Source: Streptomyces sp. MBT65 (GTDB lineage Bacteria > Actinomycetota > Actinomycetes > Streptomycetales > Streptomycetaceae). Taken from it: DNA of 64,000 nucleotides. Position 1 is the stretch's first letter. The number at the start of each line of letters is the position of its first letter. The DNA is taken from assembly GCF_016612545.1 (NCBI RefSeq), contig NZ_JAENRY010000038.1, positions 27,536-91,535 of the forward strand. The letters are read 5' to 3'. The translations under genes were made by a program, and so were the position numbers. The notes below the pieces were generated by a model. That model was not told the DNA's origin, did not search any database, and worked only from the letters and a program-made list of their open reading frames with translations. Positions 28,395 to 37,046 of this stretch are shown here, piece after piece.

Positions 28395-29359
28395 TTCCGG
28401 AGCGAGGCCGGTTCGACAAGGCCGTGGAAGGAGTCCCCATCGAGGCGGGCGAAGATGTGGCCGGTCGGGTCGCCACAACATTGAAGCGGATCTGCGGCAT
28501 GGAGATTCTGGGGCGAGTCTTCCAGGTCGAGGACGTACAAGGGATGCGCTCGAAGATTCACCTCGACAACGACGCGCGCTGCGCGGCCCGATGGCTGATC
28601 ACCGAACAGGGTCCCCAATGGGCCGACTTCGTCTGCGTCTTCGCCGGCACCGGCGTGGGATCCGGGCTCGTCTTCGACCGGCGCATTTCCTACGGCGCCA
28701 CATTCCGCGCGGGTGAAGTGGGGCACGTCGAACTCAACATGGGCGACATACTCGAACTGGGTGGCCTGACCCTGCAGCCCCGCCGTTGCTCCTGTGGGAA
28801 GCACGGCTACCACTTCGAGTCACTGATCGGCATCGGCGGGCTCGGCCATCTCGCCGGCGTTCTGGACCGTGACAGCCTCACCGCGGTGATGGACGCCTAT
28901 CGCGCTGATACCCGGCACGAGGACATCGTGCGCAGGCTCAGCGGTGACCCCGAGGAAATCGCGGGCATCATTCTCCTCCATGTACTGCGCGCCCTTGGCG
29001 ACCGCGCACTCACCGTGGTCGCCGACGATCCGCTGCTCCATCACTTCCTCGAACGACTGATGGTGCTCTACGGTCAGCTCTTCGCCGTCGGCATAGCGGC
29101 GATCCTCGACGCGCTCGACCTCCCCTACGTCGCCCTGTGCGGCACGATCCCGGAATACCTCCAGGGCAACAATGCCTTCCGCCGGGCCTTCATCCAGCAT
29201 CTGGCCGCCTGTGTCATGGAAACCTCCCCGCAGTACCTCTACGGCGACATGCGCGCGTGGGGATGGCGTGGCGCCGCTCTGCTCACCCGCGATCCCAGTT
29301 ACCTCAAACACCGCTTTCCAGGGCTGTCCGGATTTGCCCCCCTAAGGGCTGTCCCGTAA
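28163..29359 (+). CDS. ROK-family sugar-kinase-like protein (probably 3' part of a frameshifted gene)
   Basis: 398 codons from a GTG. ROK features: a domain boundary at HLDNDARCAARWL, the glycine-rich FAGTGVGSGLVFDRR, GEVGHV and the zinc-binding RRCSCGKHGY. The N-terminal phosphate-binding DxGGT segment is missing from this frame; its likely counterpart lies in the overlapping frame upstream (27846). No HTH is present, so it is kinase-like rather than a repressor; the catalytic aspartate context is retained in HLDNDA. The stop codon at the 3' end is supplied by the terminal repeat of the inserted IS (CTAAGGGCTGTCCCGTAA), so the native C-terminus has been replaced by LRAVP. Substrate unknown. 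Confidence 0.65.
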   Translation: MRTASRDRADHCPAGSGRYRPVRDEDVVRVDSPPPDGRFGHTEMYDVLCNALRALIEQADQRNLTVASIGIAVPGGVIPERGRFDKAVEGVPIEAGEDVAGRVATTLKRICGMEILGRVFQVEDVQGMRSKIHLDNDARCAARWLITEQGPQWADFVCVFAGTGVGSGLVFDRRISYGATFRAGEVGHVELNMGDILELGGLTLQPRRCSCGKHGYHFESLIGIGGLGHLAGVLDRDSLTAVMDAYRADTRHEDIVRRLSGDPEEIAGIILLHVLRALGDRALTVVADDPLLHHFLERLMVLYGQLFAVGIAAILDALDLPYVALCGTIPEYLQGNNAFRRAFIQHLAACVMETSPQYLYGDMRAWGWRGAALLTRDPSYLKHRFPGLSGFAPLRAVP

Positions 29360-29360
29360 C
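29342..29360 (+). repeat. Left 19-bp terminal inverted repeat of the outer IS5-like element
   Basis: CTAAGGGCTGTCCCGTAAC, the exact reverse complement of 31750-31768. CTA and the partner TAG suggest insertion at a CTAG target with a 2-bp TA duplication. Confidence 0.85.
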
Positions 29361-29450
29361 TGCAGGTTGCCGCAGGCCCTGGGCCGTTCCTGTCCTGAGT
29401 GCCAATCGGTCACCGTGGGCGTTGTCAGTGGGCGCGGGCACACTGACGGC

Positions 29451-30038
29451 ATGAGCGTTTCTTCGTCTACCGAAGCCCATGCGTCCGACACCTCTCCTGT
29501 CTGGGTGGAGTCGATGGGCGGGCCTTTGATCGTCGTCCCCGTCTCCGCGTTGGCTGCATGGCGTGGGTGTACGGAGACCGGAGTCATGGCAGGAGATGCC
29601 ACCGTTCCAGACGACTACGACCGAGCCTGCGCAGTGGACGATCTGGCCGGTGTGATCACTGTTGGCGAGAACGGTGCGCAGGCACTGGTGCTGGCGGACG
29701 AGCCGGCCACCAGCTGTTTTCTACCCGAGCATCGGACCTTCCTGCGGTGGCTTGCGGCTGACTCTGAGGCCGAACTGAAGGCGGCGGCCAGGGCTGTGCT
29801 CGCAGACCCCGCCACCGAGTGGGAGGAGTGCGGCACGTGGTCATCGGACGGTCCAGCCACACTCATGGACTCCGCGGAATCAGGCTCCGCACTGGACACC
29901 GAGTATCCCGGCGGCGGGACGCCCTCCCAGGCATCGGTTGCGCTGCCCGCCGGCTGCTGGAGGGTCCGAGCTACCCATACCAAGGCGGACGACGAGAACT
30001 GGGTCGGCCTGGTCCAGATCCTGCCGATCGAATCATGA
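29451..30038 (+). CDS. Imm21-family immunity protein (orphan, inside an IS-like element)
   Basis: 195-residue protein matching immunity protein 21 of polymorphic toxin systems. Signatures are VWVESMGGPLIVVPVSAL at the start, DYDRACAVDDLAGVI, a LADEPATSCFLPEHRTFLRW core and the end WRVRATHTKADDENWVGLVQ. Such proteins are thought to neutralise a cognate secreted or contact-dependent toxin in the cytoplasm. No toxin gene lies nearby. The gene is enclosed by the repeats of an IS5-like element and converges with its transposase 27 bases away. The start at 29451 has no good ribosome site. It may be an acquired orphan immunity gene protecting against foreign toxins. Confidence 0.8.
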   Translation: MSVSSSTEAHASDTSPVWVESMGGPLIVVPVSALAAWRGCTETGVMAGDATVPDDYDRACAVDDLAGVITVGENGAQALVLADEPATSCFLPEHRTFLRWLAADSEAELKAAARAVLADPATEWEECGTWSSDGPATLMDSAESGSALDTEYPGGGTPSQASVALPAGCWRVRATHTKADDENWVGLVQILPIES

Positions 30039-30337
30039 ACGGTCAGTTGCTTCGGTTGAGTGCGGTCACGCGCTGCGCGCAAGGTTGTGTAAACGGGCGA
30101 TGCCGAGCACCGCGTGGTGGACACCTTCGCCTTTCAACCGGCAGTCCCGGAGAATCTTCCAGGTCTTCATCCGCGCGAAGGCATGCTCGACGCGGGCACG
30201 GACCTGCTTGTGTGAACGGTTGTGCTCCTGTTTCCAGGCGGACAGTTCCTCGCCCGCCCGCCGACGGTGGGGCATGACGACGCCAGTGCCGGGATAGCCG
30301 CCGTCGGCGATGGTCATGGTCTTGCCGACAGCGGCCT

Positions 30338-30340
30338 TTA
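30338..30340. repeat. TTA target-site duplication, left copy
   Basis: Direct TTA copies at 30338-30340 and 31226-31228 flank the inner IS, consistent with a 3-bp duplication. Confidence 0.75.
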
Positions 30341-31225
30341 GAGGTCCTAACAGAAGCTGTTGATCATGTGACTTTCGGCTTGGGTGGTCGTTGGTCTGGT
30401 CGTGGGGAAACATCAGTCGCGGCCGTGGATCGTGTCGGATGAACTGTGGTCGCTCATCGAGCCGTTGCTGCCCGTGCCGGGTCCGAAGCTGGTCGAGGGC
30501 AGGCCGCGGGTGCCGGACCGGCAGGCGCTGTGCGGGATCCTGTTCGTGCTGCACACCGGTATCCAGTGGGAGTACCTGCCGCAGGAGCTGGGCTTCGGAT
30601 CCGGGATGACGTGCTGGCGGCGCCTGGCCACGTGGAACGAGGCCGGGGTCTGGGAGGCACTGCACCTGGTGCTGCTGAAGAAGCTGCGGGTGGCGAAGAA
30701 GCTGGACTGGTCGCGGGCGGTGATCGACTCCTCCCACGTGCGGGCCGCTCGGCGCGGCCCAAAAGCGGTCCCAGCCCGGTCGACCGCGGACGGCCGGGCA
30801 GCAAGCACCATGTCCTGACCGACGGCCAGGGCATCCCGCTCGCGGTGTCACTGACGGGCGGAAACCGCAACGACGTCACCCAGTTGCTGCCTCTGCTCGA
30901 CAAGGTTCCCGCCGTGGCCGGCGTCGTCGGTCGGCCCCGACACCGGCCCGACGCACTCCTCGCCGACCGCGGCTACGACCACGACAAGTACCGGCGCCTG
31001 CTCTGGGCCCGCGGCATCCGCCCCGTCATCGCCGAACGAGGCCAGCCACACGGCTCCGGCCTGGGGATCTTCCGGTATGTCGTCGAGAGAACGATCGCCT
31101 GGCTGCACGGCTTCCGCCGCCTGCGCATCCGGTGGGAGCGACGCGACGACATCCACGAAGCATTCCTCGGCCTCGCCACCTGCCTCATCACCCACCGACA
31201 TGTACAGCGCCTTTGTTAGGACCTC
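30341..31225 (+). mobile_element. Inner IS5-family element (IS427-like group), 885 bp
   Basis: Imperfect terminal repeats begin GAGGTCCTAACA at the left and end TGTTAGGACCTC at the right. TTA is duplicated on both sides. It carries one transposase made by a -1 frameshift across two overlapping frames, typical of the IS427 group. It is inserted in the transposase gene of the outer element. Nothing in it looks damaged, so it could be mobile. Confidence 0.88.
30384..31219 (+). CDS. IS5-family transposase expressed by programmed -1 frameshift
   Basis: Frame one (30384-30818) encodes the N-terminal DUF4096-type region and first catalytic Asp (VIDSSHVRAARRGPK). Frame two covers the rest, GPSPVDRGRPGSKHHVL, then LADRGYD with the second Asp, and VVERTIAWLHGFRRLR with the Glu. 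The frames join at CCCAAAAG near 30758-30765, an A-rich slippery site where one base back gives ARRGPK-SGPSPVDRGRPG. The DDE triad is complete. A GTG 18 bases downstream is an alternative start. It lies inside the transposase gene of another IS on the opposite strand. Confidence 0.88.
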
Positions 31226-31749
31226 TTACTCCAGATTCCTCCCATGCCTTGCAGTCATTGCGGTTGCCCGGCAGCGGCCTGCCGACTAGGACGACGAGGC
31301 GAGTGTCGGCATCGATGAGTACCTGGTGGTTGGTGGAGTACCGGTAGTTCTTGGACTGTTCGGCCACCGTGTGGTCGCGGGTGGGAACCAGGGTGCCGTC
31401 CACAATGAGCACGGTGTCCTTGGCGAAGCGAAGCCGGGGCCGCAGCGCGAGGAGCGGGCCAACCTGATCGATGATCCGGTCGACCGCGGACTTCGAGATC
31501 CCGAACAGCGGAGCCAGTTGGCGCATCGTCAAGTTCGTCCGCCAGTAAGTCGTGACCAGCAACACCCGGTCTTCCAACGGCAGGCTCCATGGCCGACCTC
31601 GACGCACGGCATCAGCTCCTTCGCGGCGCAGCGCAGTGACCAACGTACGGAAACAGCGCGGGCTCAAGCCGGTGAACAGGCCTATCCAGGACGGCTCCGA
31701 CGCCGTAATCACACCAGCCACATCAAGATCGTCTCACCTGTGGTCAGCC

Positions 31750-31768
31750 GTTACGGGACAGCCCTTAG
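31750..31768 (-). repeat. Right 19-bp terminal inverted repeat of the outer IS5-like element
   Basis: GTTACGGGACAGCCCTTAG, the exact reverse complement of the left repeat at 29342-29360. Confidence 0.85.
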
Positions 31769-31921
31769 CGATTGGGAAAGCTCGGCGCATCCGAGCAAGG
31801 AGCGCTGAACATCTCGTCGGTGTCAAATCACCGATTCACATCAGGAACTCCGGATCCTTGCTCGGCGGTTCGGGAATTCTGCCACCCCAGTGCTTCACGC
31901 AGCCGAGACTCCCCGAGCCGA

Positions 31922-32668
31922 TCAGTACGCCTCCAGCCCCAGCTCGCGGAACTGGTTTCGAACCCGTCCGACCAGGTCGGGACCTGGAGTCGGCGTTGTC
32001 AGCAGGCGGAAGGGCACGTGGAGGGCTTCGTACTTCGAGGCTCCGAGTTTGTGGAAGGGCAGGACGTCGACCCGGTCGACGTTGCCGAGGCCGGCGAGGA
32101 AGCGGGCGAGACCGTAGACGTCTTGCGATGAATCGGTCCAGCCGGGGACCAGCACGTACCGGATCCACACGCGCTTGCCCAGTCGGTTCAGGCGGGTGGC
32201 GAAATCCAGGGTGGGTGCCAGTTCACCTCCGGTGAGCTGGCGATACGTAGGCGCGTGGAAGGACTTGATGTCGAGGAGCACCAGGTCGGTGTCGGCGAGG
32301 AGTTCGTCGGTGGCGCGGGCGCCGAGGAAGCCGGAGGTGTCGAGGGCGGTGTGCAGGCCGGCCTCCTTGCAGCGGCGCAGGATCTCGCCGGTGAAGGCGG
32401 ACTGGAGCAGCGGCTCGCCGCCCGTGAGGGTCACTCCGCCGCCGGCCGTGGTGATGAAGGCCCGGTACTTCTCGATCTCGGCCATCACCTCGTCGACCGT
32501 CGCCTCCCGACCGTCGCGCATGTGCCAGGTGTCGGGGTTGGCGCAGTACAGGCAGCGCAGCGGGCAGCCGGAGACGAAGAGGACGAACCGGGTCCCGGGG
32601 CCGTCCACGCCGGTGGACAGGTCCCAGGAGTGGATCCGGCCGGTCGTCACGGCCCGGACGGTACTCAC
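31922..32668 (-). CDS. pflA: Pyruvate formate-lyase-activating enzyme
   Basis: 248-residue radical-SAM glycyl-radical activase. The [4Fe-4S] motif CxxxCxxC is Cys35, Cys39, Cys42 ([13 protein letters not shown]), followed by [14 protein letters not shown] for SAM binding. Length and motifs match PflA, which abstracts H from the glycyl site of PflB using SAM under reducing conditions. Its GTG start overlaps the pflB stop (GTGA), so the two are translationally coupled. The gene ends about 150 bases from the outer IS, so it is the first intact island gene after the rearranged region. Confidence 0.93.
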   Translation of the reverse strand: MSTVRAVTTGRIHSWDLSTGVDGPGTRFVLFVSGCPLRCLYCANPDTWHMRDGREATVDEVMAEIEKYRAFITTAGGGVTLTGGEPLLQSAFTGEILRRCKEAGLHTALDTSGFLGARATDELLADTDLVLLDIKSFHAPTYRQLTGGELAPTLDFATRLNRLGKRVWIRYVLVPGWTDSSQDVYGLARFLAGLGNVDRVDVLPFHKLGASKYEALHVPFRLLTTPTPGPDLVGRVRNQFRELGLEAY

Positions 32669-34923
32669 AGCGATCCGTGGAAGGTACGGCTGATCACGTC
32701 GAGCTGCTGCTCACGGGTCAGCCGGACGAAGTTGACGGCGTATCCGGAGACGCGGATGGTCAAGTCCGGGTACTTGTCCGGGTGTTGCATGGCGTCTTCC
32801 AGCGTCGCGCGGTCGAGGACGTTGACGTTCATGTGGAAGCCGCCCGCGGCCGTGTAGGCGTCGAGGATGCCCACCAGGTGCCCGGCGCGCTCGTCGGGCG
32901 CGTGCCCCAGCCCCTCGGGCGTGATCGTCGTCGTCAGCGAGATGCCGTCACGGGCCTGTTCGTACGGCAGCTTCGCCACCGAGAGCGCGGAGGCGGCGAC
33001 TCCGTGCCGGTCGCGGCCGTTCATCGGGTTGGCGCCCGGAGCGAAGGGCGCTCCGGTGCGCCGGCCGTCGGGGGTGTTGCCGGTGTGCTTGCCGTAGACG
33101 ACGTTCGAGGTGATCGTCAGCACTGACTGGGTGTGTTCGGCGCCCCGGTAGGTCGGGTATTGGCGCACCTTCGCCATGAAGGACTCGACGAGTCCTACGG
33201 CGATGCCGTCGGCGCGGTCGTCGTTGTTGCCGTAGGCCGGGAAGTCGCCCTCGGTGCGGAAGTCGACGGCGAGACCGGAGGCGTCCCGGAACACCTTCAC
33301 CCGGGCGTACTTGACGGCGGACAGGCTGTCGGCGGCGACCGACAGACCGGCGATGCCGCACGCCATGAAACGGTGCACCGGGTAGTCGTGCAGCGCCATC
33401 TCGACGCGCTCGTAGGCGTACTTGTCGTGCATGTAGTGGATGACGTTGAGCGCGTTGACGTACGTCCGCGCCAACCAGTCCAGGACGCGGTCGTAGGCCG
33501 CCGACAGCTCCGCGTAGTCCAGGTAATCCCCTGTCAGCGGAGGTGCTTCGGGTGATATCTGTTCGCCGGTCATCTCGTCGCGGCCGCCGTTGACGGCGTA
33601 GAGCAGGGCCTTGGCGAGGTTGACGCGGGCGCCGAAGAACTGCATCTGCTTGCCCACCGCCATCGCCGAGACACAGCAGGCGATCGCGGTGTCGTCGCCG
33701 GTGCACGGGCGCAGCAGCTCGTCCGACTCGTACTGGACGGCGCTGGTGTCGATCGAGACCTGGGCACAGAACTCCCTGAACGCGAAGGGGAGTTGCGGCG
33801 ACCACAGAACCGTCAGGTTGGGTTCGGGTGCGGGGCCGAGGTTGTACAGGGTCTGCAGGAACCGGAAGGACGTGCGGGTGACCAGGGTGCGCCCGTCCTC
33901 GCCCATGCCGCCGATGGACTCCGTCACCCAGGTCGGGTCGCCGGAGAACAGGGCGTCGTACTCGGGGGTGCGCAGGAACCGTACGATCCGCAGCTTGATC
34001 ACGAAGTCGTCGATCAGCTCCTGGGCCCGGGACTCGTCCAACACGCCTTCATTCAGGTCTCGTTGGAGGTAGACGTCGAGGAAGGTGGAGGTGCGGCCGA
34101 GCGACATCGCGGCGCCGTTCTGCTCCTTCACGGCGGCGAGGTAGCCGAGGTAGAGCCACTGCACGGCCTCGTGGGCGGTGGCGGCGGGCCGGGAGACGTC
34201 ACAGCCGTACGTCGCCGCCATCCGCGTCAGCTCGCCCAACGCCCGTATCTGCTCGGCGAGTTCCTCCCGGTCCCGGATGACCTCGGCGGAGGAGGCGCAC
34301 GCGTCGAGCAGGGCCCGCTCGGCCTTCTTGGCCTCGGTCAGCCGGTCCGTGCCGTACAGCGCCACGCGCCGGTAGTCGCCGATGATCCGGCCGCGGCCGT
34401 AGGCGTCGGGCAGCCCGGTGATGATGCCGGCCTTGCGGGCGGCGCGCATTTCGGGGGTGTAGGCGTCGAAGACACCGTCGTTGTGGGTCTTGCGGTAGGT
34501 GCCGAAGACGCGCGTGACGAAGGGGTCGGGTTCGTAGCCGTATGCCTTCAGGCTGTTCTCGACCATGCGCAGGCCGCCGTTGGGCATGATCGCGCGCTTG
34601 AGCGGGGCGTCGGTCTGCAGGCCGACGATCAACTCCCGTTCGCGGTCGATGTATCCGGGCGCGTGCGAGGTGATCGTGGAGGGGGTCCTGGCGTCGACGT
34701 CGAGGACGCCCCGGCTGCGCTCCTCCGGGAACAGGGCGCTGACCTTCTCCCAGACGGCGCGGGTACGGTCGGTGGGGCCGGTCAGGAAGGTCGCGTCGCC
34801 CTCGTACGGCGTGTAGTTGGCCTGGATGAAGCCGCGCACGTCGATGCGCTCGCGCCACGGAGTGCCGGCGAAGCCGTGCCATGCCTCGGTTGCGCGTGTT
34901 CCGACTACCGCTGTCGTTGTCAT
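32665..34923 (-). CDS. pflB: Formate C-acetyltransferase (pyruvate formate-lyase)
   Basis: 752-residue glycyl-radical enzyme converting pyruvate and CoA to acetyl-CoA and formate without oxygen. The adjacent active-site cysteines are in [12 protein letters not shown], and the radical glycine is Gly727 in [13 protein letters not shown] near the C-terminus. The start at 34921-34923 (MTTTAVVG) has GGAGAG upstream; a longer frame of 16 residues has no support. It forms an operon with pflA. A palindromic AGGGCCGAACGGCCCT (35041-35056) lies about 120 bases upstream. A glycyl-radical enzyme is unexpected in an aerobic mycelial actinomycete and fits a low-oxygen role with the neighbouring genes. Confidence 0.95.
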   Translation of the reverse strand: MTTTAVVGTRATEAWHGFAGTPWRERIDVRGFIQANYTPYEGDATFLTGPTDRTRAVWEKVSALFPEERSRGVLDVDARTPSTITSHAPGYIDRERELIVGLQTDAPLKRAIMPNGGLRMVENSLKAYGYEPDPFVTRVFGTYRKTHNDGVFDAYTPEMRAARKAGIITGLPDAYGRGRIIGDYRRVALYGTDRLTEAKKAERALLDACASSAEVIRDREELAEQIRALGELTRMAATYGCDVSRPAATAHEAVQWLYLGYLAAVKEQNGAAMSLGRTSTFLDVYLQRDLNEGVLDESRAQELIDDFVIKLRIVRFLRTPEYDALFSGDPTWVTESIGGMGEDGRTLVTRTSFRFLQTLYNLGPAPEPNLTVLWSPQLPFAFREFCAQVSIDTSAVQYESDELLRPCTGDDTAIACCVSAMAVGKQMQFFGARVNLAKALLYAVNGGRDEMTGEQISPEAPPLTGDYLDYAELSAAYDRVLDWLARTYVNALNVIHYMHDKYAYERVEMALHDYPVHRFMACGIAGLSVAADSLSAVKYARVKVFRDASGLAVDFRTEGDFPAYGNNDDRADGIAVGLVESFMAKVRQYPTYRGAEHTQSVLTITSNVVYGKHTGNTPDGRRTGAPFAPGANPMNGRDRHGVAASALSVAKLPYEQARDGISLTTTITPEGLGHAPDERAGHLVGILDAYTAAGGFHMNVNVLDRATLEDAMQHPDKYPDLTIRVSGYAVNFVRLTREQQLDVISRTFHGSL

Positions 34924-35003
34924 CGCCGGTTCTCTCCCTTGCTCCGCACGGGGATGTCTCCCTGACTCCATGCTGGTCCGATGCTCCGGTCGTCGGGAGG
35001 GCC

Positions 35004-35019
35004 GGTCAGGGCCCTGACC
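35004..35019. promoter_or_regulatory. Perfect palindrome GGTCAGGGCCCTGACC upstream of pflB
   Basis: A 16-bp perfect palindrome 81 bases before pflB and 52 bases beyond arcC. It could be an operator for pflBA; as a terminator it lacks a loop. Confidence 0.4.
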
Positions 35020-35040
35020 TTGGCCGTCCGACCCATGGGG

Positions 35041-35056
35041 AGGGCCGAACGGCCCT
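35041..35056. promoter_or_regulatory. Hypoxia-type box AGGGCCGAACGGCCCT between arcC and pflB
   Basis: Core of a longer perfect inverted repeat (GGGAGGGCCG-AA-CGGCCCTCCC, 35038-35059). It resembles the other GGGnC…GGnCCC boxes of this island, and could also act as the arcC terminator because it begins 12 bases past that stop. Confidence 0.45.
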
Positions 35057-35070
35057 CCCGCTGCGGACGC

Positions 35071-35994
35071 TCATACGACGGGCAGGTCGGGGCGGACGAG
35101 GGTGCCCGACCGGCCGTGGACGATCTCGTACGCCGCGTCCAGGGCGCCGATCGCGGCCAGTCCCCCGGTGCGTTCGACGAACCGGGCGGCGGCCTCGGTC
35201 TTCGGTCCCATGGAGCCGTCCGGGAAGTCGCCGCCGCGCAGTTGCGCGGGGGTGGCGCCGAGGACGGGCTGCTGGTCGGGGGTGCCGTAGCCGGTATAGA
35301 CGCAGGGCACGTCCGTGAGGATGAGCAGGAAGTCGGCCTTCAGGTGCTCGGCGAGCAGTGCCGCCGTGCGGTCCTTGTCGATGACGGCTTCCGCCCCGGT
35401 GAGCGCCCCGGTGTCGTAGTCCGCGGTGACAGGAACGCCACCACCGCCCGCGCAGATGACGAGCGTGCCGCCGCACAGCAGGTCGTGGATCGTGTCGGTC
35501 TCCAGGATCCGTTCGGGTGCCGGGGAGGGAACGACGCGGCGCCAGCCGGTCGTGTCGGCGCCGATGTGCCAGCCGCGCCTGCGGGCGAGCGCGGACGCGA
35601 CGTCGTGGGAGTACACCTGACCGACGAACTTCGTGGGGTGTTCGAAGGCCGGGTCGTCGGCCCGGACGAGGGTGTGGGTGACCAGCGCGGCGATACGACG
35701 GCCGGGCAGGGCGTCGTGCAGGGTGCGCGCCAGCAGGGAACCGATCATGCCCTGGGTCTGGGCACCGAGCAGGTCCAGCGGGTAGGGAGCGCTCAGGGCC
35801 GGGTCGGCCGCGCTCTCCACGGCGAGCAGGCCGATCTGGGGGCCGTTGCCGTGGGTGACGACGATCTCGTGCTCGGTGGCGAGGGCGGCGATCGCGGTGG
35901 TCACCCGGTCGATGTTCGCCTCCTGCACGGCCGCATCGGGGCGTTCGCCGCGGTGCAGCAGGGCGTTGCCGCCCAGCGCGATGACGATACGCAT
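35071..35994 (-). CDS. arcC: Carbamate kinase
   Basis: 307-residue amino-acid-kinase-fold enzyme that makes ATP from carbamoyl phosphate and ADP, the energy-yielding step of the arginine deiminase pathway. Signatures are the N-terminal GGNALLHRGERPD, HGNGPQIGLLA, the ATP-binding VICAGGGGVPV and DKDRTAALLA. It is the last gene of the arcD-arcA-arcB-arcC operon, 3 bases after arcB. Length and motifs match bacterial ArcC. Transcription may end at the GC-rich repeat at 35038-35059. Confidence 0.95.
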   Translation of the reverse strand: MRIVIALGGNALLHRGERPDAAVQEANIDRVTTAIAALATEHEIVVTHGNGPQIGLLAVESAADPALSAPYPLDLLGAQTQGMIGSLLARTLHDALPGRRIAALVTHTLVRADDPAFEHPTKFVGQVYSHDVASALARRRGWHIGADTTGWRRVVPSPAPERILETDTIHDLLCGGTLVICAGGGGVPVTADYDTGALTGAEAVIDKDRTAALLAEHLKADFLLILTDVPCVYTGYGTPDQQPVLGATPAQLRGGDFPDGSMGPKTEAAARFVERTGGLAAIGALDAAYEIVHGRSGTLVRPDLPVV

Positions 35995-35997
35995 GGC

Positions 35998-36999
35998 TCA
36001 GTCCTCCAGGGTGGCGACGAGTACGGCCTTGATGGTGTGCAGTCGGTTCTCCGCCTGGTCGAAGACGATCGAGGCGGGGGACGAGAACACGTCGTCGGTG
36101 ACCTCCAGGCCGTCCAGCCCGTAGGTGTCGAACAGGTCCCGGCCGAGGTGGGTGCGGCGGTCATGCAGGGCCGGCAGGCAGTGCATGAACTTGACGTCCG
36201 GGTTTCCGGTGGCGGCCAGCGTCTTGTCGTTCACCTGGTACGGGAGGAGCAGTTCGATCCGCTTCCGCCAGGAGTCGGCGGGCTCGCCCATGGAGACCCA
36301 CACGTCGGTGTGCAGGAAGTCGGCACCGTGCACGGCGGTTTCGACGTCCTCGGTGAGGGTGATCCGAGCTCCGCTGTTCTCGCCCAACACCCGGCAGGCG
36401 GAGACGAGTTCGGCCGCCGGCCACAGTGCCTTCGGTGCCGCGATCCGTACGTCCATGCCGAGCAGGGCACCCATCGACAGCAGCGAGTTGCCCATGTTGT
36501 TGCGGGCGTCGCCGAGGTAGCAGTAGGCGATGTCGGGCAGGGGCTTGGGGCTGTGCTCGTCCATGGTGAGGACGTCGCACAGGCTCTGGGTGGGGTGCGC
36601 GGTGTCGGTCAGGCCGTTGTAGACGGGGACGCCGGAGTGGGCGGCGAGTTCGGTGACGAGGGCCTGGTCGGAGCCGCGGTACTCGATGGCGTCGAACATC
36701 CGGCCCAGCACGCGGGCGGTGTCGGCGATGGACTCCTTGGCGCCGATGTGGGTGTCACCGGGGCCGAGGTAGGTGGTGCGGGCACCCTGGTCGGCGGCGG
36801 CGACCTCGAAGGCGCAGCGGGTGCGGGTGGAGGTCTTCTCGAAGATCAGCGCGAGGTTGCGGCCGGTCAGCCGGGGCTGTTCGGTGCCGTTGCGCTTGGC
36901 GGTCTTGAGGTCGGCGGCGAGGTCGAGGAGGTGGTGGATCTCGCGGGCGGTGAAGTCGAGTTCGCTCAGGTAGGAGCGGCCTCGCAGGTCGACGGTCAT
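35998..36999 (-). CDS. arcB: Ornithine carbamoyltransferase, catabolic
   Basis: 333-residue enzyme converting citrulline and phosphate to ornithine and carbamoyl phosphate in this context. It carries the carbamoyl-phosphate site [23 protein letters not shown] and the ornithine-site HCLPALHD. The start is the ATG at 36997-36999, with AGGGACC upstream. Its position between arcA and arcC argues for a catabolic role rather than arginine biosynthesis, although sequence alone cannot distinguish them. The spacing to arcA is 47 bases and to arcC 3 bases. Confidence 0.95.
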   Translation of the reverse strand: MTVDLRGRSYLSELDFTAREIHHLLDLAADLKTAKRNGTEQPRLTGRNLALIFEKTSTRTRCAFEVAAADQGARTTYLGPGDTHIGAKESIADTARVLGRMFDAIEYRGSDQALVTELAAHSGVPVYNGLTDTAHPTQSLCDVLTMDEHSPKPLPDIAYCYLGDARNNMGNSLLSMGALLGMDVRIAAPKALWPAAELVSACRVLGENSGARITLTEDVETAVHGADFLHTDVWVSMGEPADSWRKRIELLLPYQVNDKTLAATGNPDVKFMHCLPALHDRRTHLGRDLFDTYGLDGLEVTDDVFSSPASIVFDQAENRLHTIKAVLVATLED

Positions 37000-37046
37000 G
37001 ATGGTGGTCCCTTCGCTGGGTCGGGCGGCCGGGTCGCGTTGCCGGC

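Larger units (their letters stand above)
30066..31721 (-). pseudogene. IS5-family (DDE_Tnp_4) transposase split by an inserted IS
   Basis: N-terminal half at 31229-31721 (GTG start; HTH-like LAPLFGISKSAVDRIIDQ; catalytic Asp in IVDGTLVPTRD and a second in GNRNDCKAW). C-terminal half at 30066-30340 (DGGYPGTGV and the Glu in ARVEHAFARMKTWK). Removing 30341-31228 joins the halves in frame (…CKAWEESGV-KAAVGKTMTIADGG) into a 255-residue transposase, so the gene was intact before insertion. It is now inactive unless the inner IS excises precisely. Confidence 0.9.
29345..31765 (-). mobile_element. IS5-like element carrying an Imm21 gene, interrupted by a second IS
   Basis: Bounded by 19-bp perfect inverted repeats (29342-29360 and 31750-31768) including the CTAG target. 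Without the inner IS and one TTA copy it is about 1.53 kb. It holds one transposase gene on the minus strand and, between that gene and the left repeat, about 700 extra bases with an Imm21 immunity gene. Relatives with this type of end are usually below 1 kb, so the immunity gene appears to be cargo. The element supplies the stop codon of the upstream ROK-like gene. Confidence 0.8.

Noticed and set aside
29342..29360. Hairpin-forming CTAAGGGCTGTCCC considered as a terminator for the ROK-like gene
   Set aside because: Its exact partner is 2.4 kb away at 31750-31768, so it is an IS end, not a local stem-loop.
31552..32235. Forward frame spanning the right IS end and pflA
   Set aside because: Starts inside the outer transposase on the opposite strand and runs antisense through pflA; no motifs.
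34924..35070. A small gene between pflB and arcC
   Set aside because: Short frames here lack ribosome sites, and the sequence is dominated by palindromes better read as control sites.
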